The translations under genes and the position numbers were made by a program. A DNA stretch of 64,000 nucleotides. Origin: Rhodocyclus purpureus (GTDB lineage: Bacteria; Pseudomonadota; Gammaproteobacteria; Burkholderiales; Rhodocyclaceae). This document shows, piece after piece, positions 25,991 through 34,488 of this stretch. The DNA is taken from assembly GCF_016653115.1 (NCBI RefSeq), contig NZ_NHRX01000066.1, forward strand, positions 62,001 through 126,000, written 5' to 3'. Position 1 is the first letter of the stretch; every line of letters starts with the position of its first letter. The notes beneath the pieces were generated by a model. The model had not been told where the DNA came from, did no database searches, and saw only the letters and a program-made list of their open reading frames with translations.

Positions 25991-26038
25991 GACATCTCTC
26001 CTTCGCTGACACTGAACGGGCTTCCATGATCGGGTGCC

Positions 26039-26995
26039 TCACTCGTTTCTCTCCTGAGCCGCGAGCCAGGCCTCGTAGCCGCCCTTGAGCGGCTTCACCG
26101 ACAGATAGCCGGCGTTGAGCAGCTTGCGGGCAGCCTGCACGGCACCGGCATCCTCGGGACAGGCGCAGAGGGTCACGATCGCGCGCTCCTTCGGCCAGTC
26201 GCCGACCGCATCTTCCAGGAAATCATGCTCGGCCACTTTCGCGCCGACGATGGGGCCGGTCGCGGCGATCATCGTCGCGCCACGCAGATCGAGGACGAGC
26301 GGCGGCGCCTCGCTGACCAGTGCCGTCATCAGTTCAGCGGGCGTGATGTGCGGGACCGCGCAGAATTTCCGGAAGCGGTATTTCTGCCAGAGTTTCCAGC
26401 ACAGCCAGGTGCCGGCGAGGACGAGGAGCAGCAGCAAGGCGCGAGCGGCGTGGCGCTCGAGTTCAGCGATGGCCGCGAGCACGGCATCCTGCAGCAGCCA
26501 GCCGCTGCCGAGCGCGAGCGCGGCCCAGAGACCGGAGCCGATACCGGCAGCCAGCAGGAAGAGCGGCTGGTTCATGCGCAAGGCGCCGGCGATCGGAGGT
26601 GCCACGGTCGAGAAGCCGGGGATGAACTTGGCGAGCACCAGCGACCACACCCCCCAGCGGATGAAGCGCGCCTCCGTCTGACTGACGCAGGACGAGGGGT
26701 TGATCGAGAGCTTGCACAGACCGGCGAGCACGCGGTAACCGAACACCTTGCCGGAGCCGTACCAGACCCAGTCGGCAAGCACCGAGGCGACGATGGCCGC
26801 CGCCAGCATCTTGCCGAGGCTGCCCGGGGTCGCTGCCAGGCTGCCGGCCAGCAACAGGGTCGGCACGGCCGGTACCGGCAGGCCGATCTGCTGCAGGAGG
26901 ACGTTCACGAAGACGACGGTGACCGCGTCCTCGCGCAGGGTCTCGCTGATCTGGGTGATGTCCACGGCGTTCGGTGTGCGAAGCGGAGGATTCAT
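26039..26995 (-). CDS. DedA-family membrane protein fused to a rhodanese domain
   Basis: A 318-residue protein. Residues ~20-215 are a DedA/SNARE-associated domain with several membrane segments (GLPVPAVPTLLLAGSLAA, KFIPGFSTVAPPIAGALRM). Residues ~225-315 form a rhodanese-like domain with LVLDLRG and a candidate active-site loop starting at Cys in VTLCACPEDAGA, then ARKLLNAGYLSVKPLKGGYEAW. DedA proteins work in membrane lipid or ion homeostasis; the sulfurtransferase partner's role is unknown. Start set at MNPPLRT; an upstream extension lacks homology. It ends 48 bp before the deaminase start. Confidence 0.85.
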   Translation of the reverse strand: MNPPLRTPNAVDITQISETLREDAVTVVFVNVLLQQIGLPVPAVPTLLLAGSLAATPGSLGKMLAAAIVASVLADWVWYGSGKVFGYRVLAGLCKLSINPSSCVSQTEARFIRWGVWSLVLAKFIPGFSTVAPPIAGALRMNQPLFLLAAGIGSGLWAALALGSGWLLQDAVLAAIAELERHAARALLLLLVLAGTWLCWKLWQKYRFRKFCAVPHITPAELMTALVSEAPPLVLDLRGATMIAATGPIVGAKVAEHDFLEDAVGDWPKERAIVTLCACPEDAGAVQAARKLLNAGYLSVKPLKGGYEAWLAAQERNE

Positions 26996-27147
26996 GATGC
27001 CAGCCGCCCCCGTACGGCGCAATCGCGGCGCGGGCGGCGGCCAGGGCCTCCGGCTCGACCGGGCGGCGCGAGGGGACGGGCCGCTGGCCCGTCCCGCTGC
27101 CGCCCTGCGACCGCTGCCTTCAGGCTGCGGTCATTTCCCGGCCACTG

Positions 27148-29199
27148 TCAGTCGCCGTTTGCTGTCGCGCGCGTGAAGTTGCGCGACAGTTCGTTTTGCA
27201 CCTCCTGCGGTGCGAGTTCGTAGCCCCCTGCTTCAAGCACGAATTCGCTCTCGCCGGCGCAGATCGCCTTCAGCCGGGCTTCGAAGCCGTCCATTTCCGC
27301 CATCGGCACGCGTGCGCAGAGGATCATCCAGCCCGGCGCCGGGCTGTCGGTGCTGGTCAGCCGGCCGCGGCGGGTCGAGATTTCCCCGCTCACTTCGCCG
27401 AACACCGCGTCGGCGACCTTCACCTTGACGTCGAGGATCGGCTCAAGCACTTGCGGCCGTGCCGCGAGCACCGCGTCGACCAGCGCATGGCGCGCCGCGG
27501 TGATGAACGAGACTTCGTTCGAATCGACGTCGTGGTGCTTGCCGTCGGTGACGACCACGCGCAGGTCGTGGATCGGGAAGCCGGCGAAGGCGCCTTCGCT
27601 GAGCGCCTGGCGCACGCCCTTCTCGACGGCCGGCATGTAGTTGCCGGGGATCGCGCCGCCCTTGACCTCGTCGGCGAGTTGCACGCCCAGGCCGCGTTCG
27701 AGCGGTTCGACGCGCAGGGCGACCTCGCCGAACTGGCCGGCGCCGCCGCTCTGCTTCTTGTGCCGGTAGCGCGCTTCGGCGACGGTCGCGATCGTCTCGC
27801 GGTAGGGGATCGCGGGTTTGGCGGTGTCGAGTTGCAGGTTCCAGCGGCTGGAGAGTTCTTCGAGCACGATCTTCAGGTGTTGCTCGCCGAGCCCGCGCAC
27901 GACCGTGTTCCGGCTACGCGCGTCGTAGCTGACTTCGAGGCAGGGATCCTCGTCGGTGAGCCGCGCGAGCGCTTCCGAGAGCTTCTGCTCGTCGGACGGC
28001 TTCTTGGTCATCAGCGCCAGGCCGAAGACCGGCTGCGGATAGGACTGCGGCGCCAGGTGGAAATGATCCTCGTCGTGCGAGTCGTGCAGCACCGCGTCGC
28101 GCTCGATCTCGTCGATGCGCGAGACCGCGCACAGGTCGCCGGGAACGGCAAGCGGGGTCTCGACCGAGTTGCGCCCCTGCATGCGCAGGAGGTGCGCGAC
28201 CTTGAACGGCTTGCGCCGGTCGCCGATGAAGAGTTGCGATGCCGGCGTCACCTGCCCCTGGTGGATGCGGAACAGGCCGAGCTTGCCGCGGTAGGGGTCG
28301 TTGGTCACCTGGAAGACGTGGCCGACGACATGGCGTTCGGGGTCGAGGGTGACTTCGACCGGGGTCGCGGCAGCGCCTTCTCCCTGCAGGAAGACGGGAG
28401 GATTGCCCTCGGTCGGGTCGGGGGCGAGCTTGCCGAGGATGTCGAGCAGTTCGCGCACGCCGGCGCCGGTGCGCGCGGAAACGAAACAGACCGGGATCAG
28501 GTGCCCCTCGCGCAGCGCCTGCTCGAACGGTGCGTGCAGTTGCTCGGGGTCGAGCGACTCGCCCTGTTCGAGGTATTTCGCCATCAGCTCTTCGTCGAGC
28601 TCGACGATCTGGTCAACCAGCGTGTCGTGAGCGTTGGCGACGCTGGAGAAGGCGGTGGCCGCGCCGTTGTCCGGTGCGAAGAAGCAGTCGACGACCTTGC
28701 TGCCGTCCGGGGAGGGCAGGTTGAGGGGCAGGCATTCGCGACCGAACTCGGCGACGATGCCGTCACGGAGTGCCTCGTAATCGACGCCCTCGGCATCGAT
28801 CTTGTTGATGACGATCATGCGGCACTTGCCCTTTGCCGCCTCCATCATGCGCCGGGTACCGCTTTCGACGCCGGCGATCGCGTTGACGACGATCACGGCC
28901 GTGTCGACCGCCGGCAGGGTCGCCAGCGCGCGACCGGCAAGGTCGGGCAGCCCGGGCGTGTCGAGCAGGTTGATCCAGTGGCCGGCCCATTCGAGATGGA
29001 CGAGCGCTGCGTGCAGCGAACGACCCATGGCCTTTTCCTGCGGGTCGTAGTCGGAGACGGTGTCGCCGCGTTCGACGCTGCCGGGGGCACCGATCGCGCC
29101 GGCCGCTGCGAGCAGCGCTTCGACCAGGGTGGTCTTGCCGCTGCCGGCGTGGCCGAGCAGGTTGAGGTTGCGGATGTCATGCACCGAATTGGGGGTCAT
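27148..29199 (-). CDS. Elongation factor G-like protein (second EF-G type)
   Basis: A 683-residue translational GTPase. The G1 motif is GHAGSGKT (residues 16-23); LLDTPGLPDLAGRAL gives G3 and VINKIDAEGVDY gives G4. Domains II-V follow, with ARYRHKKQSGGAGQFGEV in domain IV-like context. It lies alone rather than in the str operon and resembles FusA2/EF-G-like paralogues, which can act in ribosome recycling or rescue more than elongation; that function is inference. It reads divergently from the thioesterase gene, with a 287-bp gap that holds both promoters. Confidence 0.88.
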   Translation of the reverse strand: MTPNSVHDIRNLNLLGHAGSGKTTLVEALLAAAGAIGAPGSVERGDTVSDYDPQEKAMGRSLHAALVHLEWAGHWINLLDTPGLPDLAGRALATLPAVDTAVIVVNAIAGVESGTRRMMEAAKGKCRMIVINKIDAEGVDYEALRDGIVAEFGRECLPLNLPSPDGSKVVDCFFAPDNGAATAFSSVANAHDTLVDQIVELDEELMAKYLEQGESLDPEQLHAPFEQALREGHLIPVCFVSARTGAGVRELLDILGKLAPDPTEGNPPVFLQGEGAAATPVEVTLDPERHVVGHVFQVTNDPYRGKLGLFRIHQGQVTPASQLFIGDRRKPFKVAHLLRMQGRNSVETPLAVPGDLCAVSRIDEIERDAVLHDSHDEDHFHLAPQSYPQPVFGLALMTKKPSDEQKLSEALARLTDEDPCLEVSYDARSRNTVVRGLGEQHLKIVLEELSSRWNLQLDTAKPAIPYRETIATVAEARYRHKKQSGGAGQFGEVALRVEPLERGLGVQLADEVKGGAIPGNYMPAVEKGVRQALSEGAFAGFPIHDLRVVVTDGKHHDVDSNEVSFITAARHALVDAVLAARPQVLEPILDVKVKVADAVFGEVSGEISTRRGRLTSTDSPAPGWMILCARVPMAEMDGFEARLKAICAGESEFVLEAGGYELAPQEVQNELSRNFTRATANGD

Positions 29200-29486
29200 T
29201 GCACTTCTCCCTGGGTTTGTTTAAGTCCTCAGACGAAGTTTCCACCCGCGCGGCTGCGAAGGCAATCCATCGTTCCCGCGCCTGTCCGCTCAGGCCCGGA
29301 CTTATTCGTGCATTCAGTCACTTGCAATTGCAGCAGCCGCTGCCGGCGGACCCGGCCGCGAGGACATTGCGCACGCCTCACCTGCCGGATCCAGCACTCA
29401 CAGCACGTTTCCTGAACGAAATAGAATACGGGACCGTCTCGATGTCATCGACGATCACTTCATTCACCCCTTGCGACTCATCGACC
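29200..29486. other. Divergent intergenic region, EF-G-like gene and thioesterase
   Basis: 287 bp holding both promoters. No consensus promoter pair is clear and no repeat is seen. An in-frame ATG for the thioesterase lies at 29442. Confidence 0.4.
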
Positions 29487-29927
29487 ATGGCCCGCATCCG
29501 CATCGAACTTCCCGACAGCTTTCCGTTCTCGACCGAGATTCCCTTGCTGATCGGACACATCAACTACGGCAATCATCTCGACAACGCGCAGGTGCTGGCG
29601 CTCGTCTCCGAAGCGCGCATGCGCTTCTTCAAGTCGCTCGGCTACAGCGAACTCGACATCGATGGACTCGGCATCGTCGTCGCCGATGCCGCCGTGCAGT
29701 ATCGGTCGGAGGCATTCCACGGCGAGCTCATGGTCGTCTCCATGGGCGCCGGCGACTTCCACGAGCACGGCTGCGACCTTGTCTGGCGGCTGCACGAGAA
29801 GGAGAGCGCTCGCGAAGTCGCCCGCGGCAAGACCGGGATCGTCTTCTTCGATTATCAGCTGCGCAGGAAGGCCGCCGTTCCGGAAGGGTTCCGCCGGCGT
29901 TTCCCTTCCGCGATTCCGGCCGCTTGA
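29487..29927 (+). CDS. Hotdog-fold acyl-CoA thioesterase
   Basis: A 146-residue 4HBT-type protein: GHINYGNHLDNAQVLALVSEARMRFFKSLGY contains the hotdog active-site region (the Asp-equivalent segment is NHLDNA), and GIVVADAAVQYRSEAFHGELM the following strands. It should hydrolyse a short or medium acyl thioester. The start at 29487 (MARIRIELP) was chosen because homology begins there; an in-frame ATG at 29442 is possible. It is a single-gene unit. Confidence 0.8.
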   Translation: MARIRIELPDSFPFSTEIPLLIGHINYGNHLDNAQVLALVSEARMRFFKSLGYSELDIDGLGIVVADAAVQYRSEAFHGELMVVSMGAGDFHEHGCDLVWRLHEKESAREVARGKTGIVFFDYQLRRKAAVPEGFRRRFPSAIPAA

Positions 29928-29958
29928 ACCGGCGGCACGCAGCCGGAGCGCGCCAGGG

Positions 29959-30315
29959 CTAGGGGCGCGCCGGGACCGGTTCCCAGCCCTCTGGGCAGAC
30001 CTGCGCCCAGGGGTGGTAGGCCCCTGCCGAGCGGCAGTAGTACCACATCGGCAGTGGCGGTGGCGTCGGGGTGGCATACACCGGCGGCGGTGCGGGTCGC
30101 TGCACCGCCCAGGCGCTCGCTGCCGCAGCACCGACACCGAGCAGCACCAGCGGGGCGACCCAGTTGCCGCCGCCGTGGTGGTGTCTGTACGCATTTCCGT
30201 ACATGTGTCCGTGCATGTGGCCGTGGCGCATCGGGTGGCCGTAGGGGCCGGCGACGGCGCTGCTGCTGACGGCGATCAGCACGGTGGCCAGGACGGAATT
30301 GACGAACTTTTTCAT
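29959..30315 (-). CDS. Small secreted His/Pro-rich protein
   Basis: A 118-residue protein with a signal peptide (MKKFVNSVLATVLIAVSSS, cleavage near AVA-G). A His/Met/Gly/Tyr stretch (GHPMRHGHMHGHMYG) is followed by a hydrophobic segment, a Pro-rich linker and the C-terminal motif WYYCRSAGAYHPWAQVCPEGW, with two conserved Cys. The C-terminal motif is widespread in small secreted betaproteobacterial proteins of unknown role. The His/Met stretch could bind metal. It converges with the thioesterase gene. Confidence 0.75.
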   Translation of the reverse strand: MKKFVNSVLATVLIAVSSSAVAGPYGHPMRHGHMHGHMYGNAYRHHHGGGNWVAPLVLLGVGAAAASAWAVQRPAPPPVYATPTPPPLPMWYYCRSAGAYHPWAQVCPEGWEPVPARP

Positions 30316-30458
30316 GCGCTCCTCGTTTGTGCGCTCACTGTGCGCATCCATGTCCGGATAACGCACCAACGAGGTCGCCGCCGACCGCGAGATGTAACAG
30401 ATCGTCTCCGCCGGCTTCGCTCTTCACGAGGTCGGACATTTCCGGCAGCGGGCTCGCA

Positions 30459-30487
30459 AAAAAAGGGGACGTTGGCCGTCCCCTTTC
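30459..30487 (-). terminator. Terminator of the min operon
   Basis: Read on the minus strand, GGGGACG and CGTCCCC form a stem with a 5-nt loop, followed by TTTTTTT. It lies 34 bp after the minE stop. Confidence 0.88.
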
Positions 30488-30520
30488 CTGAAAACCCTTC
30501 CGTTCTGGCCGGAGTGTCGA

Positions 30521-30787
30521 TCAGCGCGGCCTTTCGTGCTCCGGGAGCACGATGTTCACTTCGAGCACTTCGAAGTTGCCCTTCTTCTCGCGTGCCACCT
30601 TGATGTCGTCGGCGTTGACCGAGACGTATTTGGAAATCACCGCCAGCAACTCCTGCTGCAGGGCCGGCAGGAAATCGGGCGCGCTGGTCTGCTCGGCGCG
30701 TTCGTGGGCGATGATCAGTTGCAGGCGCTCCTTGGCGATCGGGGCGCTTTTGGGCTTGTTACCGAAAATCAGTGAAAAGAGGGACAT
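30521..30787 (-). CDS. minE: Cell division topological factor MinE
   Basis: An 88-residue MinE. The N-terminal anti-MinCD part includes [15 protein letters not shown], and the C-terminal topological domain includes [16 protein letters not shown] and a short acidic/basic tail. It stimulates MinD ATPase and drives pole-to-pole oscillation, placing the Z ring at midcell. It is the last gene of minCDE, 3 bp after minD. Confidence 0.95.
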   Translation of the reverse strand: MSLFSLIFGNKPKSAPIAKERLQLIIAHERAEQTSAPDFLPALQQELLAVISKYVSVNADDIKVAREKKGNFEVLEVNIVLPEHERPR

Positions 30788-30790
30788 GGC

Positions 30791-31603
30791 CTACTTCCCT
30801 CCGAACAGGCGCTTGAACAGTCCGGGTTTCTCGTAGTCGACGAAACGCAAGGGAAGGTCTTCGCCCAGGAAACGGGCGACCACGTCCTTGTAAGCTTCGG
30901 CGACGTCGGTGCCGCTCTCGTGGATCACCGGCGTGCCCTGGTTGGAGGCTTGCAGGACCACGTCCGACTCGGGAATGACGCCGATCATCGGCACGCGCAG
31001 GATTTCCTCGATGTCCTTGTACGACATCATTTCGCCGTCGGTCACCCGCTTCGGCGAGTAGCGGGTGATCAGCAGGTGTTCCTTGACCGGCTCGCCGCCT
31101 TCCCTGGCGCGCCGGGATTTCGCCTGGAGGATGCCGAGGATGCGGTCGGAGTCGCGCACCGAGGCGACTTCCGGGTTGGAGACGACGAGCGCCTCGTCGG
31201 CGAAGGTCAGGGCCATCACCGCGCCACGCTCGATGCCGGCGGGGGAGTCGCAGACCACGTACTCGAAGCCCATCTGTTCGAGTTCCTTGAGCACCCCCTC
31301 GACACCCTCTTCGGTGAGCGCGTCCTTGTCGCGCGTCTGCGAGGCAGGCAGCACGAACAGGTTCTCGCAATGCTTGTCCTTGATCAGCGCCTGGCTGAGG
31401 TTGGCTTCGTTGTGCAGTACGTTGACGAGGTCATAGACGACGCGCCGCTCGCAGCCCATGATCAGGTCGAGATTGCGTAGACCCACGTCAAAGTCGATCA
31501 CGGCGGTCTTGAAGCCGCGCAGGGCGAGGCCAGTTGCAAAACTGGCGCTGGTGGTGGTCTTGCCGACGCCGCCCTTGCCCGAGGTCACAACGATGATGCG
31601 CAT
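30791..31603 (-). CDS. minD: Septum site-determining ATPase MinD
   Basis: A 270-residue ParA/MinD ATPase, the same length as the E. coli protein. The deviant Walker A is SGKGGVGKTTTS at residues ~8-19; the C-terminal amphipathic membrane-targeting helix is visible as KPGLFKRLFGG. It recruits MinC to the membrane. I place the start at ATG 31603 (MRIIVVTSGKGG); a GTG one codon upstream is an alternative. minC lies 74 bp upstream and minE 3 bp downstream. Confidence 0.96.
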   Translation of the reverse strand: MRIIVVTSGKGGVGKTTTSASFATGLALRGFKTAVIDFDVGLRNLDLIMGCERRVVYDLVNVLHNEANLSQALIKDKHCENLFVLPASQTRDKDALTEEGVEGVLKELEQMGFEYVVCDSPAGIERGAVMALTFADEALVVSNPEVASVRDSDRILGILQAKSRRAREGGEPVKEHLLITRYSPKRVTDGEMMSYKDIEEILRVPMIGVIPESDVVLQASNQGTPVIHESGTDVAEAYKDVVARFLGEDLPLRFVDYEKPGLFKRLFGGK

Positions 31604-31677
31604 CACGGAATTGTTCTCCGATGTAAAAAACAGATATTGAATATGAAGCGAACTTTAACTCGCAATGCGGCTTACGT

Positions 31678-32484
31678 TCAATCAAGCTTCATGGTCTCCA
31701 GCAGCAGACTGTTGCCGTCGGCGTCCAGGCTGACGTGTACGGCCTGTCCGGCCAGTTGCTCGGGAACCCCCGTCTCGAAGGTGCGATAAACACCGGCGAC
31801 CGAGATCAGCTCGGGCTCGAAGCGCGTGCTGAAGATGCGCGCGTCGTGGTCGCCACTGGCGCCGGCGAGCGCACGTCCGCGCAGCGGCGCGTAAACATGA
31901 ATGTTGCCGTCGGCGATGACCTCGGAACCGGCGTTGACCGCGGCGAGGACGACGAGGTCGCCACCGCGCGCATAAACGCGCTGGCCCGAGCGCAAGGGGC
32001 GATCGACCACCATCGTCGTCCTGGCCGCGGGAACGGCTGCCGCGAGCGGGGGTTCGCTCGCGCTCGCGGCGGGAGCAGTTACGGGCGCCGCGACGCTGCT
32101 GGCGGGCGCTGCGGCAGGGACGGCCTCTTCCTCATCCGCGACTGCCGGCGACTCGCTGCGCGCGCGCGCGTCGCTCGGGAAGACCGCGAGATGCGCGGCC
32201 AGTGCCGATTTCTGGAGCGACTCGCTGCCGCCGCGGACGCCGATCAGCTTAAGACCCTTGCCCGCGAAGCATTCCCGGATGACTTTCCAGTCGGCTCGCT
32301 CCGCGTCGCCGACCTGGGAGAGGTCGATCAGGCCAGCGTCGCCGTCAAAAAAATCGCTGTCACCGAAGATCTTCTGCGCCTCGTCGCGCAGCGCCTGTGC
32401 CTCCAGGCTGCGCACGGTGATGATGATCACGGGGACCGTGCTGCCCTTGAATTCGATCAGTTTTTGCGGCTTGGTGTTTTTCAT
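31678..32484 (-). CDS. minC: Septum site-determining protein MinC
   Basis: A 268-residue MinC. The N-terminal FtsZ-inhibiting domain (IEFKGSTVPVIIITVRSLEA) is followed by a long Ala/Pro-rich linker (residues ~105-155) and the C-terminal beta-helix domain that binds MinD (RSGQRVYARGGDLVVLAAV, then HVYAPLRGRALAG). The Ala-rich linker is longer than in E. coli (231 residues total). First gene of the min operon, divergent from norR. Confidence 0.94.
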   Translation of the reverse strand: MKNTKPQKLIEFKGSTVPVIIITVRSLEAQALRDEAQKIFGDSDFFDGDAGLIDLSQVGDAERADWKVIRECFAGKGLKLIGVRGGSESLQKSALAAHLAVFPSDARARSESPAVADEEEAVPAAAPASSVAAPVTAPAASASEPPLAAAVPAARTTMVVDRPLRSGQRVYARGGDLVVLAAVNAGSEVIADGNIHVYAPLRGRALAGASGDHDARIFSTRFEPELISVAGVYRTFETGVPEQLAGQAVHVSLDADGNSLLLETMKLD

Positions 32485-32703
32485 TGAGATCTAGCGTAGC
32501 AGCCTGTTCTGCAAAAAGCGGCATCGTAGAGAAACTTTTCGTCACACGAAAGGGGAATGCTATGCTGCTGCGCCATTTACCGGAAGAAATGATCATCGAC
32601 CGGCCAGCGAATCCGGCGTCGGCATGGCGTGTGCAACTGCGCGACGCGGGCCGCGCCATCGATTCGCCAGGCTGCCGGTCGCCTTTCGCTTATCGGGAGC
32701 TTC

Positions 32704-34284
32704 ATGCGTTTCCAGCAAGCCATCGACCGTGCGCTGTGGCAGATTGCGGTCGATCTCTCCAACACCATGCCGGGCGAGGTCCAGTTCCAGCGACTGGTCG
32801 CGGCGATCGGTTCGGTCCTGCCCTGCGACGCGGTCACGCTGCTGCACCTCGACCAGGGCACGCTGGTGCCGATGGCCAGCCAGGGGCTGGCGCCCGACCT
32901 GATGGGCAGGCGCTTCGACCCGAAAGCGCATCCGCGGCTGGCGGCGATCCTGGCCTCGTCCGACCCGGTGCGTTTCCCCGCCGACTGCGACTTGCCCGAC
33001 CCGTTCGACCGGCTGCTTGCCAGCGATCCCGAACACGAGATGCCGGTGCATGCCTGCCTCGGCTGCAGCCTGCATGTCGATCGCGAACTCGTCGGCGTGC
33101 TCACCCTCGACGCGCTCGACCAGAATGCGTTCGCTCGTCTCGAAGACTCGACGGTGGCCGCCTTCGCCGCGCTGGCGGCGGCAACCCTGCGCAACGTCGC
33201 GCTGATCCGCGCGCTCGAACAGGCCAGCGAGCGCCAGCGCGCGATCGCCCGCGACCTGATGCAGGAGGCGCTGCGCCGCGAGGGTGACCTGATCGGCAAC
33301 AGCCGCTCTATGCGCGAGCTGCGCCGCGAGATTGCGATGGTCGCGGCGACCGACCTGGCGGTGCTGATCACCGGCGAAACAGGGACCGGCAAGGAACTGG
33401 TCGCGCGTACCGTGCACGCGCAGTCGGCACGCAGCGAACAGGCGCTGGTCCAGGTGAATTGCGCGGCGCTTCCCGAGTCGCTGGCCGAGAGCGAACTGTT
33501 CGGGCACCGCAAGGGGGCGTTCACCGGCGCCACGGCCGACCGCGCCGGCAAGTTCGAGCTGGCGCACGGCGGGACGCTGTTCCTCGACGAGATCGGCGAA
33601 CTGCCGCTCGGCCTGCAGGCCAAGCTGCTGCGCGCACTGCAGCAGGGCGAGATCCAGCGTGTCGGCGCCGACGAGGTGATCCGCGTCGACGTGCGCATCA
33701 TCGCCGCGACCAACCGTGACCTGCTGCACGAGGTCGAGGCGGGGCGTTTCCGTAGCGACCTCTACCACCGCCTGCGCGTCTATCCGATCGCGGTGCCGCC
33801 GCTGCGCGAGCATCGCGAGGACCTGCCGGTGCTCGCCGGCTATTTCGTCGATGCGGCGCGGCACAAGCTCGGCATCGGGCGCATCGACCTGCATCCGCAG
33901 ACGCTCGCCGCGCTCGCTGCCTACGACTGGCCGGGCAACGTGCGCGAGTTGGAGCACCTGCTGCTGCGCGCCAGCCTGAAGGCTGCGCAGCGCGACCCGG
34001 AGCGGGTGCTGCTGCGTCCCGACGATCTGGCCTTGCCGGCCGAGTCGGTCAGCGCAGCGGTCGAGCCCGTGCCAGCCGGGGAGAGCGTTGCGGGGAGCGC
34101 GGAGGCCGGCGCCAGCCCGCTCGCGCTGCCGGGCGGCGGTCTGCGCGAGGCGGTTGACGACTACCAGCGCCGCCTGATCGCTGCGGCCTTGGCCGAATGC
34201 ACGAACAACTGGACGCAGGCCGCCCGGCGTCTCGGGCTAGACCGCGCCAACCTGCAGCGACTCGCACGGCGGCTGGGAATCTGA
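32704..34284 (+). CDS. norR: NO-responsive sigma-54 activator NorR
   Basis: A 526-residue enhancer-binding protein. An N-terminal GAF domain (residues ~1-175) carries the NorR-type segment [18 protein letters not shown], where NorR binds non-haem iron to sense NO. The AAA+ domain has Walker A GETGTGKE (224-231) and the sigma-54 contact GAFTGA (271-276). A Fis-type HTH ends the protein ([20 protein letters not shown]). Start chosen at ATG 32704 after GGGAGCTTC; an upstream in-frame start adds 25 unconserved residues. Three sites matching the NorR consensus lie just downstream, in front of hcp. Confidence 0.93.
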   Translation: MRFQQAIDRALWQIAVDLSNTMPGEVQFQRLVAAIGSVLPCDAVTLLHLDQGTLVPMASQGLAPDLMGRRFDPKAHPRLAAILASSDPVRFPADCDLPDPFDRLLASDPEHEMPVHACLGCSLHVDRELVGVLTLDALDQNAFARLEDSTVAAFAALAAATLRNVALIRALEQASERQRAIARDLMQEALRREGDLIGNSRSMRELRREIAMVAATDLAVLITGETGTGKELVARTVHAQSARSEQALVQVNCAALPESLAESELFGHRKGAFTGATADRAGKFELAHGGTLFLDEIGELPLGLQAKLLRALQQGEIQRVGADEVIRVDVRIIAATNRDLLHEVEAGRFRSDLYHRLRVYPIAVPPLREHREDLPVLAGYFVDAARHKLGIGRIDLHPQTLAALAAYDWPGNVRELEHLLLRASLKAAQRDPERVLLRPDDLALPAESVSAAVEPVPAGESVAGSAEAGASPLALPGGGLREAVDDYQRRLIAAALAECTNNWTQAARRLGLDRANLQRLARRLGI

Positions 34285-34321
34285 GTTCACGCCGCGGCAA
34301 GCCGCTGGCTTGCTTTTCGGA

Positions 34322-34378
34322 GTCAATCCGACGCCGAATGAGTCGAATTGACTCCGGATGGCCTGGAGTCAATTTGAC
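34322..34378. promoter_or_regulatory. Three NorR-type enhancer sites (GT-N7-AC)
   Basis: GTCAATCCGAC (34322-34332), GTCGAATTGAC (34342-34352) and GTCAATTTGAC (34368-34378) all fit GT-N7-AC, with close similarity to each other. Three sites upstream of a sigma-54 promoter is the arrangement known for NorR at norVW in E. coli. Centre spacings are 20 and 26 bp. Confidence 0.8.
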
Positions 34379-34432
34379 ATGGTTTGCTTCTTGGGCGGAG
34401 AGAGTGGTTTTTAAATCAATCGCTTGCACTCC

Positions 34433-34448
34433 TGGCACGGTCCTCGCT
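34433..34448 (+). promoter_or_regulatory. Sigma-54 promoter of hcp
   Basis: TGGCACG-GTCC-TCGCT, with the -24 GG (34434-34435) and the -12 GC (34446-34447) exactly 10 bp apart. It differs from the consensus by one base (TTGC to TCGC). It lies 41 bp upstream of the hcp start and 55 bp after the last enhancer site. Confidence 0.8.
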
Positions 34449-34488
34449 ATTGAGTTGGTGTCCTCAATCCAACCAGCAAGGAAGCATC

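Noticed and set aside
27196-29415. A 739-codon frame opposite the EF-G-like gene
   Set aside because: Composition is that of a shadow frame, with no recognisable motifs, while the EF-G-like protein is intact.
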